From Burkholderiales bacterium (GTDB taxonomy: Bacteria; Actinomycetota; Thermoleophilia; Gaiellales; Gaiellaceae), in NCBI GenBank assembly GCA_025935595.1, contig JAICUZ010000009.1, positions 1 through 24,988 on the forward strand: a DNA stretch of 24,988 nt. The letters run 5' to 3'. Of the stretch, positions 8,376 through 17,090 are shown piece by piece. The notes below the pieces were generated by a model. It ran no database searches and was not told where the DNA came from. It saw nothing but the letters and a program-made list of their open reading frames with translations. Position 1 is the stretch's first letter. Each line of letters starts with the position of its first letter. The position numbers and the translations under genes were made by a program.

Positions 8376-9787
8376 CTCTTCACCTCCGGGTGATCGCGGG
8401 CGACGCCTTCCCTGACGGCGGCCTCGGCGACGGCACGCGCGACGGCGGGTGCGACGCCGCGGTCGAACACGCTCGGCACGACGTAATCGGCGGCCAGTTC
8501 GTGCTCGGCGATCACGTCGGCGAGCGCGTGCGCCGCAGCGATCTGCATGTCGTGCGTGATCGTGCGTGCACCGACGCTCAGCGCACCGCGAAAGACGCCC
8601 GGGAAGGCAAGCACGTTGTTGATCTGGTTCGGGTAGTCGGAGCGGCCGGTTGCGATCACGGCGGCGAGATCTTCGATCTCCTCCGGCTCGACCTCGCTGC
8701 GTGGGTTCGCGAGTGCGAAGACGATCGGCGCATCGGCCATTCGCTCGACGCCCGCGCGGGTGATCGCGCCGGGGACGGACAGCCCGATGCAGACGTCCGC
8801 GCCGTCGAGCACCTCGTCGGCGGCGCCGCTGACGTTGTCCGGGTTCGTCAGCTCGGCATAGTCGCGCTTCGCGTCGTCGAGGCCGGGCCGGCCGCGATAG
8901 ATCGCGCCTCCCTCGTCGCAGCCGACGATCCGGCGCGCGCCTGCGGCGAGCAGGATCTTCGTCACCGCGGTACCGGCCGCGCCGCAGCCCGTGGTCACGA
9001 TGCGGACGTCGGCGAGTTGCTTGCCGACCACGCGCAGCGCGTTCAGTAGCGCCGCCAGCACGCAGATCGCCGTTCCGTGCTGATCGTCGTGGAACACCGG
9101 GATGTCCAGCTCGGCCTGCAACCGCTCCTCGACCTCGAAGCAGCGCGGAGCGGCGATGTCCTCGAGATTGATGCCGCCAAAGCCGGGCGCGATCGCCTTC
9201 ACGGCCGCGACGATCTCGTCGGCATCCTGGGTCGCGAGCGCGATCGGGAACGCGTCGACCTCGCCGAACTCCTTGAAGAGCATCGCCTTGCCTTCCATCA
9301 CCGGAAGCGCCGCTTCGGGGCCGATGTTCCCGAGCCCCAGCACCGCCGAGCCGTCGGTGACCACCGCCACCATGTGCTGCTTGGTCGTCAGCGACCACAC
9401 TGCGCTGGGGTCGTCGGCGATCGCCTGCGAGACGCGGGCGACCCCAGGCGTGTACGCCATCGACAGGTCGTCGCGAGTCTTCACGGGCGACCGTGGCACG
9501 ACCTCGATCTTGCCGCCGAGGTGCAGGAGAAACGTGCGGTCGGAAACGTGCAGAATCTCGACCCCGTCCGTGTGTCGGACGCTCTCGACGATCGCGTCGA
9601 GGTGCGCGGCGTCGGCAGCGAGGACGGTGACGTCACGAACCTTGGTGTCCTGCTCGACACGGACGATGTCGATCGCGCCGAGCGACGCACCTGCCTCGCC
9701 GATCGCCGCCGCGAAGCGGGCGAACGTGCCCGGCGTGTCGTCGAGCCGCGTACGCAGCGTGGCGCTGAAGGAGGCCGAAGGGTGCAT
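8372..9787 (-). CDS. NAD(P)-dependent malic enzyme with N-terminal ACT domain
   Basis: This enzyme oxidatively decarboxylates malate to pyruvate with Mn2+ or Mg2+. The 471-residue protein starts with an ACT-like regulatory domain (about 7-85: LRTRLDDTPGTFARFAAAI..., then a beta-alpha repeat), which suggests allosteric control by a small ligand. The catalytic part has Tyr112 in MAYTPGVA, Lys167 in VMEGKAMLFKEF, metal ligands in INLED (209-210) and HDDQHGTA (234-235), a Rossmann GCGAAG (267-272) and the ANPRSE and YPNQINN segments. ATG 9787 sits 6 bases after a -10-like TACGGT, consistent with a leaderless start. The frame is open further upstream, but that would run across the divergent gene. 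Co-factor preference is not readable with confidence. Confidence 0.95.
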   Translation of the reverse strand: MHPSASFSATLRTRLDDTPGTFARFAAAIGEAGASLGAIDIVRVEQDTKVRDVTVLAADAAHLDAIVESVRHTDGVEILHVSDRTFLLHLGGKIEVVPRSPVKTRDDLSMAYTPGVARVSQAIADDPSAVWSLTTKQHMVAVVTDGSAVLGLGNIGPEAALPVMEGKAMLFKEFGEVDAFPIALATQDADEIVAAVKAIAPGFGGINLEDIAAPRCFEVEERLQAELDIPVFHDDQHGTAICVLAALLNALRVVGKQLADVRIVTTGCGAAGTAVTKILLAAGARRIVGCDEGGAIYRGRPGLDDAKRDYAELTNPDNVSGAADEVLDGADVCIGLSVPGAITRAGVERMADAPIVFALANPRSEVEPEEIEDLAAVIATGRSDYPNQINNVLAFPGVFRGALSVGARTITHDMQIAAAHALADVIAEHELAADYVVPSVFDRGVAPAVARAVAEAAVREGVARDHPEVKR

Positions 9788-9793
9788 ACGACG

Positions 9794-9799
9794 ACCGTA
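9794..9799 (-). promoter_or_regulatory. Candidate -10 box of a leaderless malic enzyme promoter
   Basis: On the minus strand TACGGT is followed by six bases and then the ATG at 9787. This matches the TAnnnT-N6-ATG arrangement typical of actinobacterial leaderless transcripts. No convincing -35 box is seen. The divergent HMG-CoA-lyase-like gene starts 53 bases away, so both promoters lie in this short gap. Confidence 0.5.
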
Positions 9800-9839
9800 G
9801 CCCGCCCCGATGGGAGCGCGTCGGGGGAAACTACGCTCG

Positions 9840-10703
9840 ATGGACGTGGTGATCTGCGATGTCGGCCCTCGTGACGGGCTGCAGAACGAGCCGGACGCGC
9901 TTCCGCACGCGACGCGTGCGGAGCTCGTCACGCGCCTCGCCGCGGCGGGCGTGCCGCGTATCGAAGCTGTGTCGTTCGTGCGTGCCGACCGCGTCCCGCA
10001 GATGGCGGACGCGGAGGAGGTCATCGCCGACACCGACAAAGGGAATGCAGAGCTCTCCGGCCTCGTGCTCAACGAGCGCGGCTACGCGCGGTTCGCGACG
10101 ACGACCCTCGACCGGGTCAACTGCACACTGGCCGTGACCGAGACGTTCAACTTGCGGAACGGCAACGCGACGCTCGAGGAAGCCGTGAGCCGCGTGGGCG
10201 CGATCGTCGCGGCGGCGGACCGGCCGGTGACGATCACGATCTCGTGTGCGTTCGGCTGCCCGTTCGAGGGCGAGGTCGACCCCGGCGCGGTCGCCGCGCT
10301 GTGCGAACGGCTCGAGGGCGCAGGCGAGCTCGTGCTCGCGGACACGATCGGTGTCGCCACGCCGAAGCGGGTACGACGGCTCGTCGAGCGCGTCGCGATC
10401 CTCGGGCCTCGCGTCGGCGCGCACCTGCACAACACGCGCAACACGGGGTACGCGTCTGCATGGGCCGCTCTCGACGGCGGTGCCTCGGTGCTCGATGCCT
10501 CGATCGGCGGCCTCGGCGGCTGCCCGTTCTCCCCGCACGCGACCGGGAACATCGCGACCGAGGATCTCGTCTGGCAGCTCGAGCGCGACGGTGTCCGCAC
10601 GGGGATCGACGTCGCGTCGCTCGTCCAGATCTCGCTCTGGCTCGAGAAGGTACTCGGCCGGCGGCTCGAGGGCTACCTGTACCGCGCGGCTCGCTGGCCG
10701 TGA
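9840..10703 (+). CDS. HMG-CoA lyase-like protein (pyruvate carboxyltransferase superfamily)
   Basis: A 287-residue TIM-barrel protein of the DRE-TIM metallolyase superfamily, closest to hydroxymethylglutaryl-CoA lyase (HMG-CoA to acetyl-CoA plus acetoacetate, the last step of leucine breakdown). Evidence is the N-terminal DVGPRDGLQNE (7-17) with catalytic Arg11 and metal-binding Asp12, AHLHNTRNTG with His195 and His197, and the loop GGLGGCPFSPHATGN containing Cys228, the position of the catalytic Cys in this family. A -10-like TACGCT (9832-9837) is too close to ATG 9840 for ordinary leaderless use. In-frame GTG 9846 lies 8 bases after it, so the true start may be two codons later. The stop is 4 bases from the stop of the convergent MaoC gene. 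Confidence 0.9.
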   Translation: MDVVICDVGPRDGLQNEPDALPHATRAELVTRLAAAGVPRIEAVSFVRADRVPQMADAEEVIADTDKGNAELSGLVLNERGYARFATTTLDRVNCTLAVTETFNLRNGNATLEEAVSRVGAIVAAADRPVTITISCAFGCPFEGEVDPGAVAALCERLEGAGELVLADTIGVATPKRVRRLVERVAILGPRVGAHLHNTRNTGYASAWAALDGGASVLDASIGGLGGCPFSPHATGNIATEDLVWQLERDGVRTGIDVASLVQISLWLEKVLGRRLEGYLYRAARWP

Positions 10704-10707
10704 GCCG

Positions 10708-11160
10708 TCAGCGTGCCGGCCATGCCTTCGGGATGAGGAAGCTCCGCTCGAACTCGCACACGACCTGGTCGCGCTGGTTGAGCCCACGCGTCAGCACTCC
10801 GACGATCCCGTAGCCGCGCCGTGACTGGGACTCGCGCGCCGAGCGCACCTCGGTCTCGGAGCGCAGCGTGTCGCCGACGAAGACCGGGTGGGGAAGGCGG
10901 ATGTCCGTCCAGCCGAGGTTGACGCCGCCCGCCTGCGTCGTGTCGCTCACGGAGAGGCCGAGCACGAGCGCGAGCGTGAACGTCGAGTTGACGAGCGGCT
11001 TGCCCCATTCGCTCGCCCGAGCCGCCTCCTCGTTGAAGTGCAGCTCGTTGGTGTTCATCGCGAGCATCGTGAAGAGCAGGTTGTCCGTCTCGGTGACCGT
11101 GCGCGCGACCTCCGACCGATAGACGTCACCGACGGTGAAGTCTTCGTAGTTGCGCCTCAT
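10708..11160 (-). CDS. MaoC-like hot-dog hydratase/dehydratase family protein
   Basis: A 150-residue single hot-dog protein of the MaoC/(R)-specific enoyl-CoA hydratase group. It has the N-terminal YEDFTVGDVYRSEVARTVTETD, the central helix segment around NTNELHFNEEAARASEWGKPLVNSTF, and the DIRLPHPVFVGDTLRSETEV strand typical of the family. The usual hydratase motif is D-x-N-P-(LIV)-H. Here it reads N36-T-N-E-L-H41: the catalytic Asp is replaced by Asn and Pro by Glu, while His41 is kept. The reaction may therefore differ, or the protein may resemble mesaconyl-CoA hydratase-like relatives. The ATG overlaps the stop of the decarboxylase gene (ATGA 11160-11157), so it is the second gene of a two-gene minus-strand operon. 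Confidence 0.85.
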   Translation of the reverse strand: MRRNYEDFTVGDVYRSEVARTVTETDNLLFTMLAMNTNELHFNEEAARASEWGKPLVNSTFTLALVLGLSVSDTTQAGGVNLGWTDIRLPHPVFVGDTLRSETEVRSARESQSRRGYGIVGVLTRGLNQRDQVVCEFERSFLIPKAWPAR

Positions 11161-12512
11161 GCCGGTGCGAGCTCGCGAAACGCAGCCAGCGTGCGCTCGA
11201 CGTCGTCCTCGGACGTCTGCCAGTTCGAGACGGAGATGCGAATTGCGGGACGCCCCTCCCAGACCGTGCCGCTCATCCATGCCTCGCCGCTCTCCTGGAC
11301 GGCGGCGAGCACGGCTTCCGTGCGCGCGTCGTCGGCGAAGCGGAACAGCACCTGATTCAGCTCGACGCTGTTCAGGATCTCGGCACCGATCACCTCGAGC
11401 CTGGCGGCGAACGTCTTCGCGTGCGCGCACGTGCGCTCGACCAGCTCGGCGATTCCGGTGCGGCCGAGCGAGCGGATCGCGGCGTAGACGGCGAAGCCGC
11501 GGGCGCGCCGTGAGTGCTCGGGGTTCCAGTCCACCTGCTCGCGCTTGTCGTCGTCGACGATCAGGTAGGCGGCGCGCGCCGAGAACGCGGCGCTGTGCGA
11601 TTCCGGGTGCGCGGTGAAGACGAGTCCCGAGTCGTAAGGAACGTTGAGCCATTTGTGTGCATCCGTCGCCCAGGAGTCGGCGCGTTCGGCGCCGTCGACG
11701 TGGTGGCGGAGCGAGTCGGTCGCCGCCGCCCAGAGCCCGAACGCGCCGTCGACATGGAGCCACGCGTTGGGAGCGGTGTCCCGCGCGTCGGCGATCTCCG
11801 GGAAGCGATCGCTCGCGCCGGTGTTCACCTCGCCCGCCTGCGCGCACACGATCGTCGGTTCGTCGCCGAGCCGCAGGTCGCCCGCCAGCATGCGGCCCTC
11901 TGCGTCGACGGGAACGACGTCGGTCGGTGCGCCCAGCCCGAGCATGCGCAGCGCCCGGTCGATCGTGCCGTGACGCTTCGCGCCGACCACGACGCGGATC
12001 TTCGGCGCGCCCTGCAGGCCGTCGCGCTCGACGTCCCAGCCGGCGTGTGCGAGCACGTGATGGCGCGCAGCCGCGAGCGCCGTGAAGTTCGCCATCTGCG
12101 CGCCGGTGACGAAGCCGAACGACGCGTGCTGCGGCAGCCGGAGCAGCTCGATCAGCCACGCGCCCGCCGCCTGCTCGACGACCGACGCCGACGGCCCGCC
12201 GGCGAAGATGCCTGCGTTCTGGTCCCAGGTCGACGTCAGCCAGTCCGCTGCGATCGAGGCCGGAACCGCACCGCCGATCACGAACCCGAAGTAGCGCCCG
12301 GACGCCTCAGCCACGATTCCCGGGTCGGCGGCCGCGGCGAGCTCGGCGATCACCGTCCGGGCCGGCAGGCCGTGCTCCGGCAGCGGAGCCGAGAGGGCGG
12401 CGTGGAGCTCCGCCACCGTCGCGCGGGGGTAGACGGGGCGGTCCGGCAGGGTCTCGTAGAAGTCCGCGGCGATCGCAGCAGTCAGCTCGAAGAGCTCGCG
12501 GAGATCGTCCAT
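11157..12512 (-). CDS. PLP-dependent decarboxylase, DOPA/aromatic amino acid decarboxylase family
   Basis: A 451-residue group II decarboxylase (fold-type I). Visible residues are His181 in GAKRHGTIDRA, the ring-stacking position, Asp255 in WLHVDGAFG, which contacts the pyridine nitrogen, and Lys287 in TDAHKWLNVPYDSG, the Schiff-base lysine preceded by its usual His286. The N-terminal part (about 1-100) includes YFGFVIGGAVPAS, matching the substrate-binding segment of this family. The substrate could be an aromatic amino acid, glutamate-like acid or diaminobutyrate, and I see nothing that decides. A -10-like TAGGAT lies 8 bases before the ATG. The MaoC gene follows with a 4-base overlap. The frame of MaoC also runs open through this gene on the same strand and is a shadow there. 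Confidence 0.92.
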   Translation of the reverse strand: MDDLRELFELTAAIAADFYETLPDRPVYPRATVAELHAALSAPLPEHGLPARTVIAELAAAADPGIVAEASGRYFGFVIGGAVPASIAADWLTSTWDQNAGIFAGGPSASVVEQAAGAWLIELLRLPQHASFGFVTGAQMANFTALAAARHHVLAHAGWDVERDGLQGAPKIRVVVGAKRHGTIDRALRMLGLGAPTDVVPVDAEGRMLAGDLRLGDEPTIVCAQAGEVNTGASDRFPEIADARDTAPNAWLHVDGAFGLWAAATDSLRHHVDGAERADSWATDAHKWLNVPYDSGLVFTAHPESHSAAFSARAAYLIVDDDKREQVDWNPEHSRRARGFAVYAAIRSLGRTGIAELVERTCAHAKTFAARLEVIGAEILNSVELNQVLFRFADDARTEAVLAAVQESGEAWMSGTVWEGRPAIRISVSNWQTSEDDVERTLAAFRELAPA

Positions 12513-12520
12513 CGCGCCCG

Positions 12521-12526
12521 ATCCTA
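12521..12526 (-). promoter_or_regulatory. Candidate -10 box for the decarboxylase-MaoC operon
   Basis: Minus-strand TAGGAT (TAnnnT) is followed by 8 bases and then the ATG at 12512, so transcription would start at or within a base or two of the start codon. The divergent DedA gene begins at 12551, leaving 38 bases for both promoters. A weak plus-strand counterpart, GATGAT (12539-12544), sits 6 bases before that GTG. Confidence 0.45.
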
Positions 12527-12550
12527 GTCCCGGACCGCGATGATCCCGGC

Positions 12551-13131
12551 GTGTTCGACTCGGTCTTCCACCTCCTTTCGAACCCGCCCGAGGCGTACTT
12601 CATCGTCTGGGGGTTGGCGCTCGGTGACTCGGTGGTGCCGATCCTCCCGAGCGAGGCGGCCCTGATCACCGCGGGTCTGCTGTCCGTCGTAGGTGAGCTG
12701 ACGCTCGGCTGGGTGATCGTGGCCGGTGCGCTCGGCGCGTTCTGCGGCGACTCGATCGCATACGGCCTCGGCCGCTTCGTGGGGCGTCCGTTTCAGGAGC
12801 GCTTTCTCGAAGGCGACCGTGCGCAGCGTGCGCTGCGCTGGTCGCACGGCCAGCTCGAGGAGCGCGGCGGCCTCGTCCTGATCGTCGGCCGTTACGTGCC
12901 GGGCGGCCGCACCGCGGCGACGTTCACCTGCGGCGTCACCCACTACCCGTACGCGCGGTTCGTCGCCTTCGACGCCCTCGCTGCGATCTCGTGGGCGGTG
13001 TACGCGTCCGTGCTCGGCTACTTCGGCGGGCGGTTCTTCGAAAACCACGCGTGGGTTGCGCTGCTCGTCGCGTTCGGCCTCGCCGGCCTGCTCACGGTCG
13101 CAGTCGAAGGCGTTAGGCGGCTTCGCCGCCG

Positions 13132-13135
<4 letters not shown>
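12551..13135 (+). CDS. DedA family integral membrane protein
   Basis: A 194-residue inner-membrane protein of the DedA/VTT family, associated with lipid translocation and membrane homeostasis. Family residues are present: Glu35 in PILPSEAALITAG, Asp67 in GAFCGDSIAYGLGRFVG, and the Arg pair Arg114 and Arg120 in IVGRYVPGGRTAATFTCG. About five hydrophobic segments are visible (15-30, 36-76 with a break, 107-128, 137-158, 168-187), and the C-terminus is strongly basic (RRLRRR). The GTG start is chosen because the encoded N-terminus fits the family length. ATG 12540 is out of frame. The stop overlaps the start of the DUF255 gene (GTGA 13132-13135). Confidence 0.9.
13116..13130 (+). repeat. GC hairpin directly before the DUF255 start codon
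   Basis: GGCGGC-TTC-GCCGCC is a perfect 6-bp inverted repeat with a 3-base loop. It codes for the last residues of the DedA protein and ends one base before the GTG start of the next gene. It occupies the place where a Shine-Dalgarno sequence would lie and none is seen, so initiation there may rely on ribosomes arriving from dedA. Confidence 0.6.
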
Positions 13136-14968
<1,833 letters not shown>

Positions 14969-14976
<8 letters not shown>

Positions 14977-15514
14977 CGAGCGTCTCTTCGCCCACCGGCT
15001 CGGGCTCCGGCTTCGGGTCCGGTTGAGGCACGGGCTCGGGCGGCGGCTGCGGCGTCGGCACCTCGTTCTCCTGGCGCACCGGCTCCGCAGGCCGACGGCG
15101 TCGCGAGCCGAACGGCTCGGCCGCCGCCGCGAGCGTCGCTCCGATGCCGAAGGCGAGCACGCCCACCCAGGTTCCGAGTGCGCGCATGACGCTCCCGACG
15201 CCGATGTCGCCCGACCAGGACCGCACGTGGTGCGCGAACCAGTTCGAGCTCGGCTGCATCCCGACGATCACCCAACCCGCGACGATCAGGACGGGCAGAA
15301 AGCCGAACAGGAACATCGCCGGCGGATGGCCACCGGCGCCCCGCAGCTGTGACAGGCCGAACACGAGCCCAGCCGCGACGACGAGCCCGGTCGCGGCCCA
15401 GTAGCCGCCCGTGGTCGAGCGGTCGACATGCGCGGCCGCGAGCCAGAGCAATGCTCCGGCACCGGCCGCACCGAGCAGAGTGATCGGCACGCGCTTGACG
15501 CCATTGAGAGTCAT
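14969..15514 (-). CDS. Small membrane protein with proline/glutamate-rich tail, unknown function
   Basis: I do not recognise the family. The 181-residue product has four hydrophobic segments (about 9-29, 36-56, 66-86 and 113-133), a probable extracytoplasmic loop at 87-110 (WFAHHVRSWSGDIG) and a short basic stretch (SRRRR, 137-141). From about 152 to 173 it runs as a Pro-x repeat rich in Glu, Gln and Lys, a likely extended cytoplasmic tail. The start is supported by GGGGAGG on the minus strand (15530-15524), 9 bases before the ATG. The stop TAA lies inside the last codons of the convergent DUF255 gene. The tail's repeats are also visible in the DNA as CGGGCTCNGG-like units at about 14999-15060. 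Confidence 0.75.
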
Positions 15515-15566
15515 GGTCCGGTGCCTCCCCTTCTTTGTGGAACGGGAAACCGCGGTGCCCGGTTAC

Positions 15567-15572
15567 TACACT
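15567..15572 (+). promoter_or_regulatory. Candidate -10 box of a leaderless livG-like promoter
   Basis: TACACT is followed by exactly six bases (CGCTGC) and then ATG 15579. This fits a leaderless transcript starting at or next to the A of the start codon. No Shine-Dalgarno sequence precedes the ATG, which supports the reading. No good -35 box is seen in the preceding 25 bases. Confidence 0.55.
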
Positions 15573-15578
15573 CGCTGC

Positions 15579-16313
15579 ATGGCCCTGCTCTCGATCCGGG
15601 ATGTGTCCCGCCGGTTCGGCGGGATCGTTGCGATCGACGAAGTCTCGCTCGACGTCGACCCCGGCCAGATCGTCGGCCTGATCGGGCCGAACGGTGCCGG
15701 CAAGACGACGCTCTTCAACGTGATCACGCGGCTGTACAAGCCGGATTCGGGCGAGCTCGACTTCGACGGCAAGAGCCTTCTGCACACACCGCCGCACCGT
15801 GTCGTCCGTCGCGGGATCGCTCGGACCTTCCAGAACGTCGAGCTCTTCAAGACCATGACGGTGCTCGACAACGTCCTGGTGGGCGCGCATACGAGTACGC
15901 GGCCCTTCGGCGGCACTGCCGGCGACGCGCGCGCACTCGAGATCCTCGACTATGTCGGGATCGCAGCGGTGGCGCGTCGTCCCGTTGCGGGCCTTCCGTT
16001 CGGCACGCTGAAACGCGTCGAGCTGGCGCGTGCGCTTGCCTCTGCGCCGCGCCTTCTCCTGCTCGACGAGCCGGCGGGCGGGCTCAACCACGAGGAAGTC
16101 TCGGAGCTCGGCGCGTTCATCACGAGGATGCGCGACGACTTCGACCTCACCGTGCTGCTCGTCGAGCACCACATGGGGCTCGTGATGGGAATCGCCGAGC
16201 ACATCCACGTTCTCGACTTCGGCCGCAAGATCGCCGAGGGCACGCCGGACGAGGTGCAGCGGAACCCGGCGGTGATCGAGGCGTATCTCGGCGCAGAGAC
16301 CGCCGCGGCGTGA
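15579..16313 (+). CDS. ABC transporter ATP-binding protein, LivG-type, without adjacent permeases
   Basis: A 244-residue ATPase resembling LivG of branched-chain amino acid importers: Walker A GPNGAGKT (36-43), Q-loop Gln85 in ARTFQNVELF, signature LPFGTLK (139-145), Walker B LLLLDE (159-164) and switch His197 in LLVEHHMG. The segment LLLDEPAGGLNHEE is typical of the LivG branch. The signature has LPFGT in place of LSxGQ. The start is taken at ATG 15579, after the -10 box, not at the open frame upstream. Usual partners (LivF, LivH, LivM, a binding protein) are absent here. The tyrosine-phosphatase-like gene follows with a GTGA overlap. It may serve a permease encoded elsewhere. Confidence 0.9.
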   Translation: MALLSIRDVSRRFGGIVAIDEVSLDVDPGQIVGLIGPNGAGKTTLFNVITRLYKPDSGELDFDGKSLLHTPPHRVVRRGIARTFQNVELFKTMTVLDNVLVGAHTSTRPFGGTAGDARALEILDYVGIAAVARRPVAGLPFGTLKRVELARALASAPRLLLLDEPAGGLNHEEVSELGAFITRMRDDFDLTVLLVEHHMGLVMGIAEHIHVLDFGRKIAEGTPDEVQRNPAVIEAYLGAETAAA

Positions 16314-17053
16314 ATCGTCATCTGGACTGGGAAGGGGCCTTGAACGTCAGGGACCTGGGCGGCGTCGCGCTCGAAGCAGGCGGCGAGACGCGGTACGGCG
16401 CGCTCGTGCGCGCGGACAACATCAGGCTGCTGACCGACGACGGCTGGCGTTCGCTCGCCGCCCACGGCGTCGCCCGGATCGTCGACCTTCGGTGGCCGGA
16501 AGAGCTCGACGAAGACCCGCCGCGCGACGTCGACATCGACGTCGTGCACGTCTCGCTGCTCGGAGAGCTCGATCCCGAGTTCAGCGACGACATTCGCGAC
16601 TACATGGCGGTCGAAGACCCGGCCGGCTACTGGGCGATCTCGTACACCCGAATCTTGCACGCGTACGCTCCGAACTTCGCGCAAGCGCTCGCGGCGATCG
16701 CCGACGCTCCCAACGGCGCAGTCGTGTTCCATTGCGCCGGCGGCAAGGACCGCACCGGGCTCGTCGCCGCGCTGCTCCTCCGACTCGCCGGCGCGCCGAT
16801 CGAGGAGATCGCGCGCGACTACTCGCTGTCAGAGGAACGACGGGCGGGCGCGCCCGACAGCTGGGTGGACGCGGCGCCCGACGAGGACGAGCGCGCGCGC
16901 AGGTTGTTCATGCAGCACACGCCCGCCGAGGCGATGCAGCGCGCGCTCGAGGAGCTCGAGCACGCGCACGGCAGCGTGGAGGCGTATCTGCAGCACGCCG
17001 GGCTCGACGAAGCCCGCATCGAGCGCCTGCGCGAGCGGCTTCGCCGCGTTTGA
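16310..17053 (+). CDS. Tyrosine-protein phosphatase-like protein (Y_phosphatase3 group)
   Basis: A 247-residue cytoplasmic protein with the cysteine-phosphatase P-loop HCAGGKDRTG (141-150), giving nucleophile Cys142 and Arg148. The N-terminal NVRDLGG (12-18) and IVDLRWPEEL (57-66) are also characteristic of the MptpB/Y_phosphatase3 group, whose members remove phosphate from phosphotyrosine or phosphoinositides. The last 50 residues are highly charged and helical. It begins at GTG 16310, which overlaps the ATPase stop. No signal peptide is seen, so secretion by the classical route is unlikely. The frame upstream of 16310 runs through the ATPase gene and is a shadow. Substrate unknown. Confidence 0.9.
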   Translation: MNRHLDWEGALNVRDLGGVALEAGGETRYGALVRADNIRLLTDDGWRSLAAHGVARIVDLRWPEELDEDPPRDVDIDVVHVSLLGELDPEFSDDIRDYMAVEDPAGYWAISYTRILHAYAPNFAQALAAIADAPNGAVVFHCAGGKDRTGLVAALLLRLAGAPIEEIARDYSLSEERRAGAPDSWVDAAPDEDERARRLFMQHTPAEAMQRALEELEHAHGSVEAYLQHAGLDEARIERLRERLRRV

Positions 17054-17090
17054 AGGAGCTGCGCGGAGCGGGGCGAATGGTCCCAGCTCC

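Noticed and set aside
10695..10722. TGGCCG...CGGCCA inverted repeat at the HMG-CoA lyase/MaoC convergent junction as a terminator
   Set aside because: Only 6 bp with a 16-base loop and no T-tract on either strand. Expected by chance in this GC-rich sequence.
14999..15070. Tandem repeat array or CRISPR-like element
   Set aside because: The short imperfect units are explained by the Pro-x coding repeat of the membrane protein's tail.
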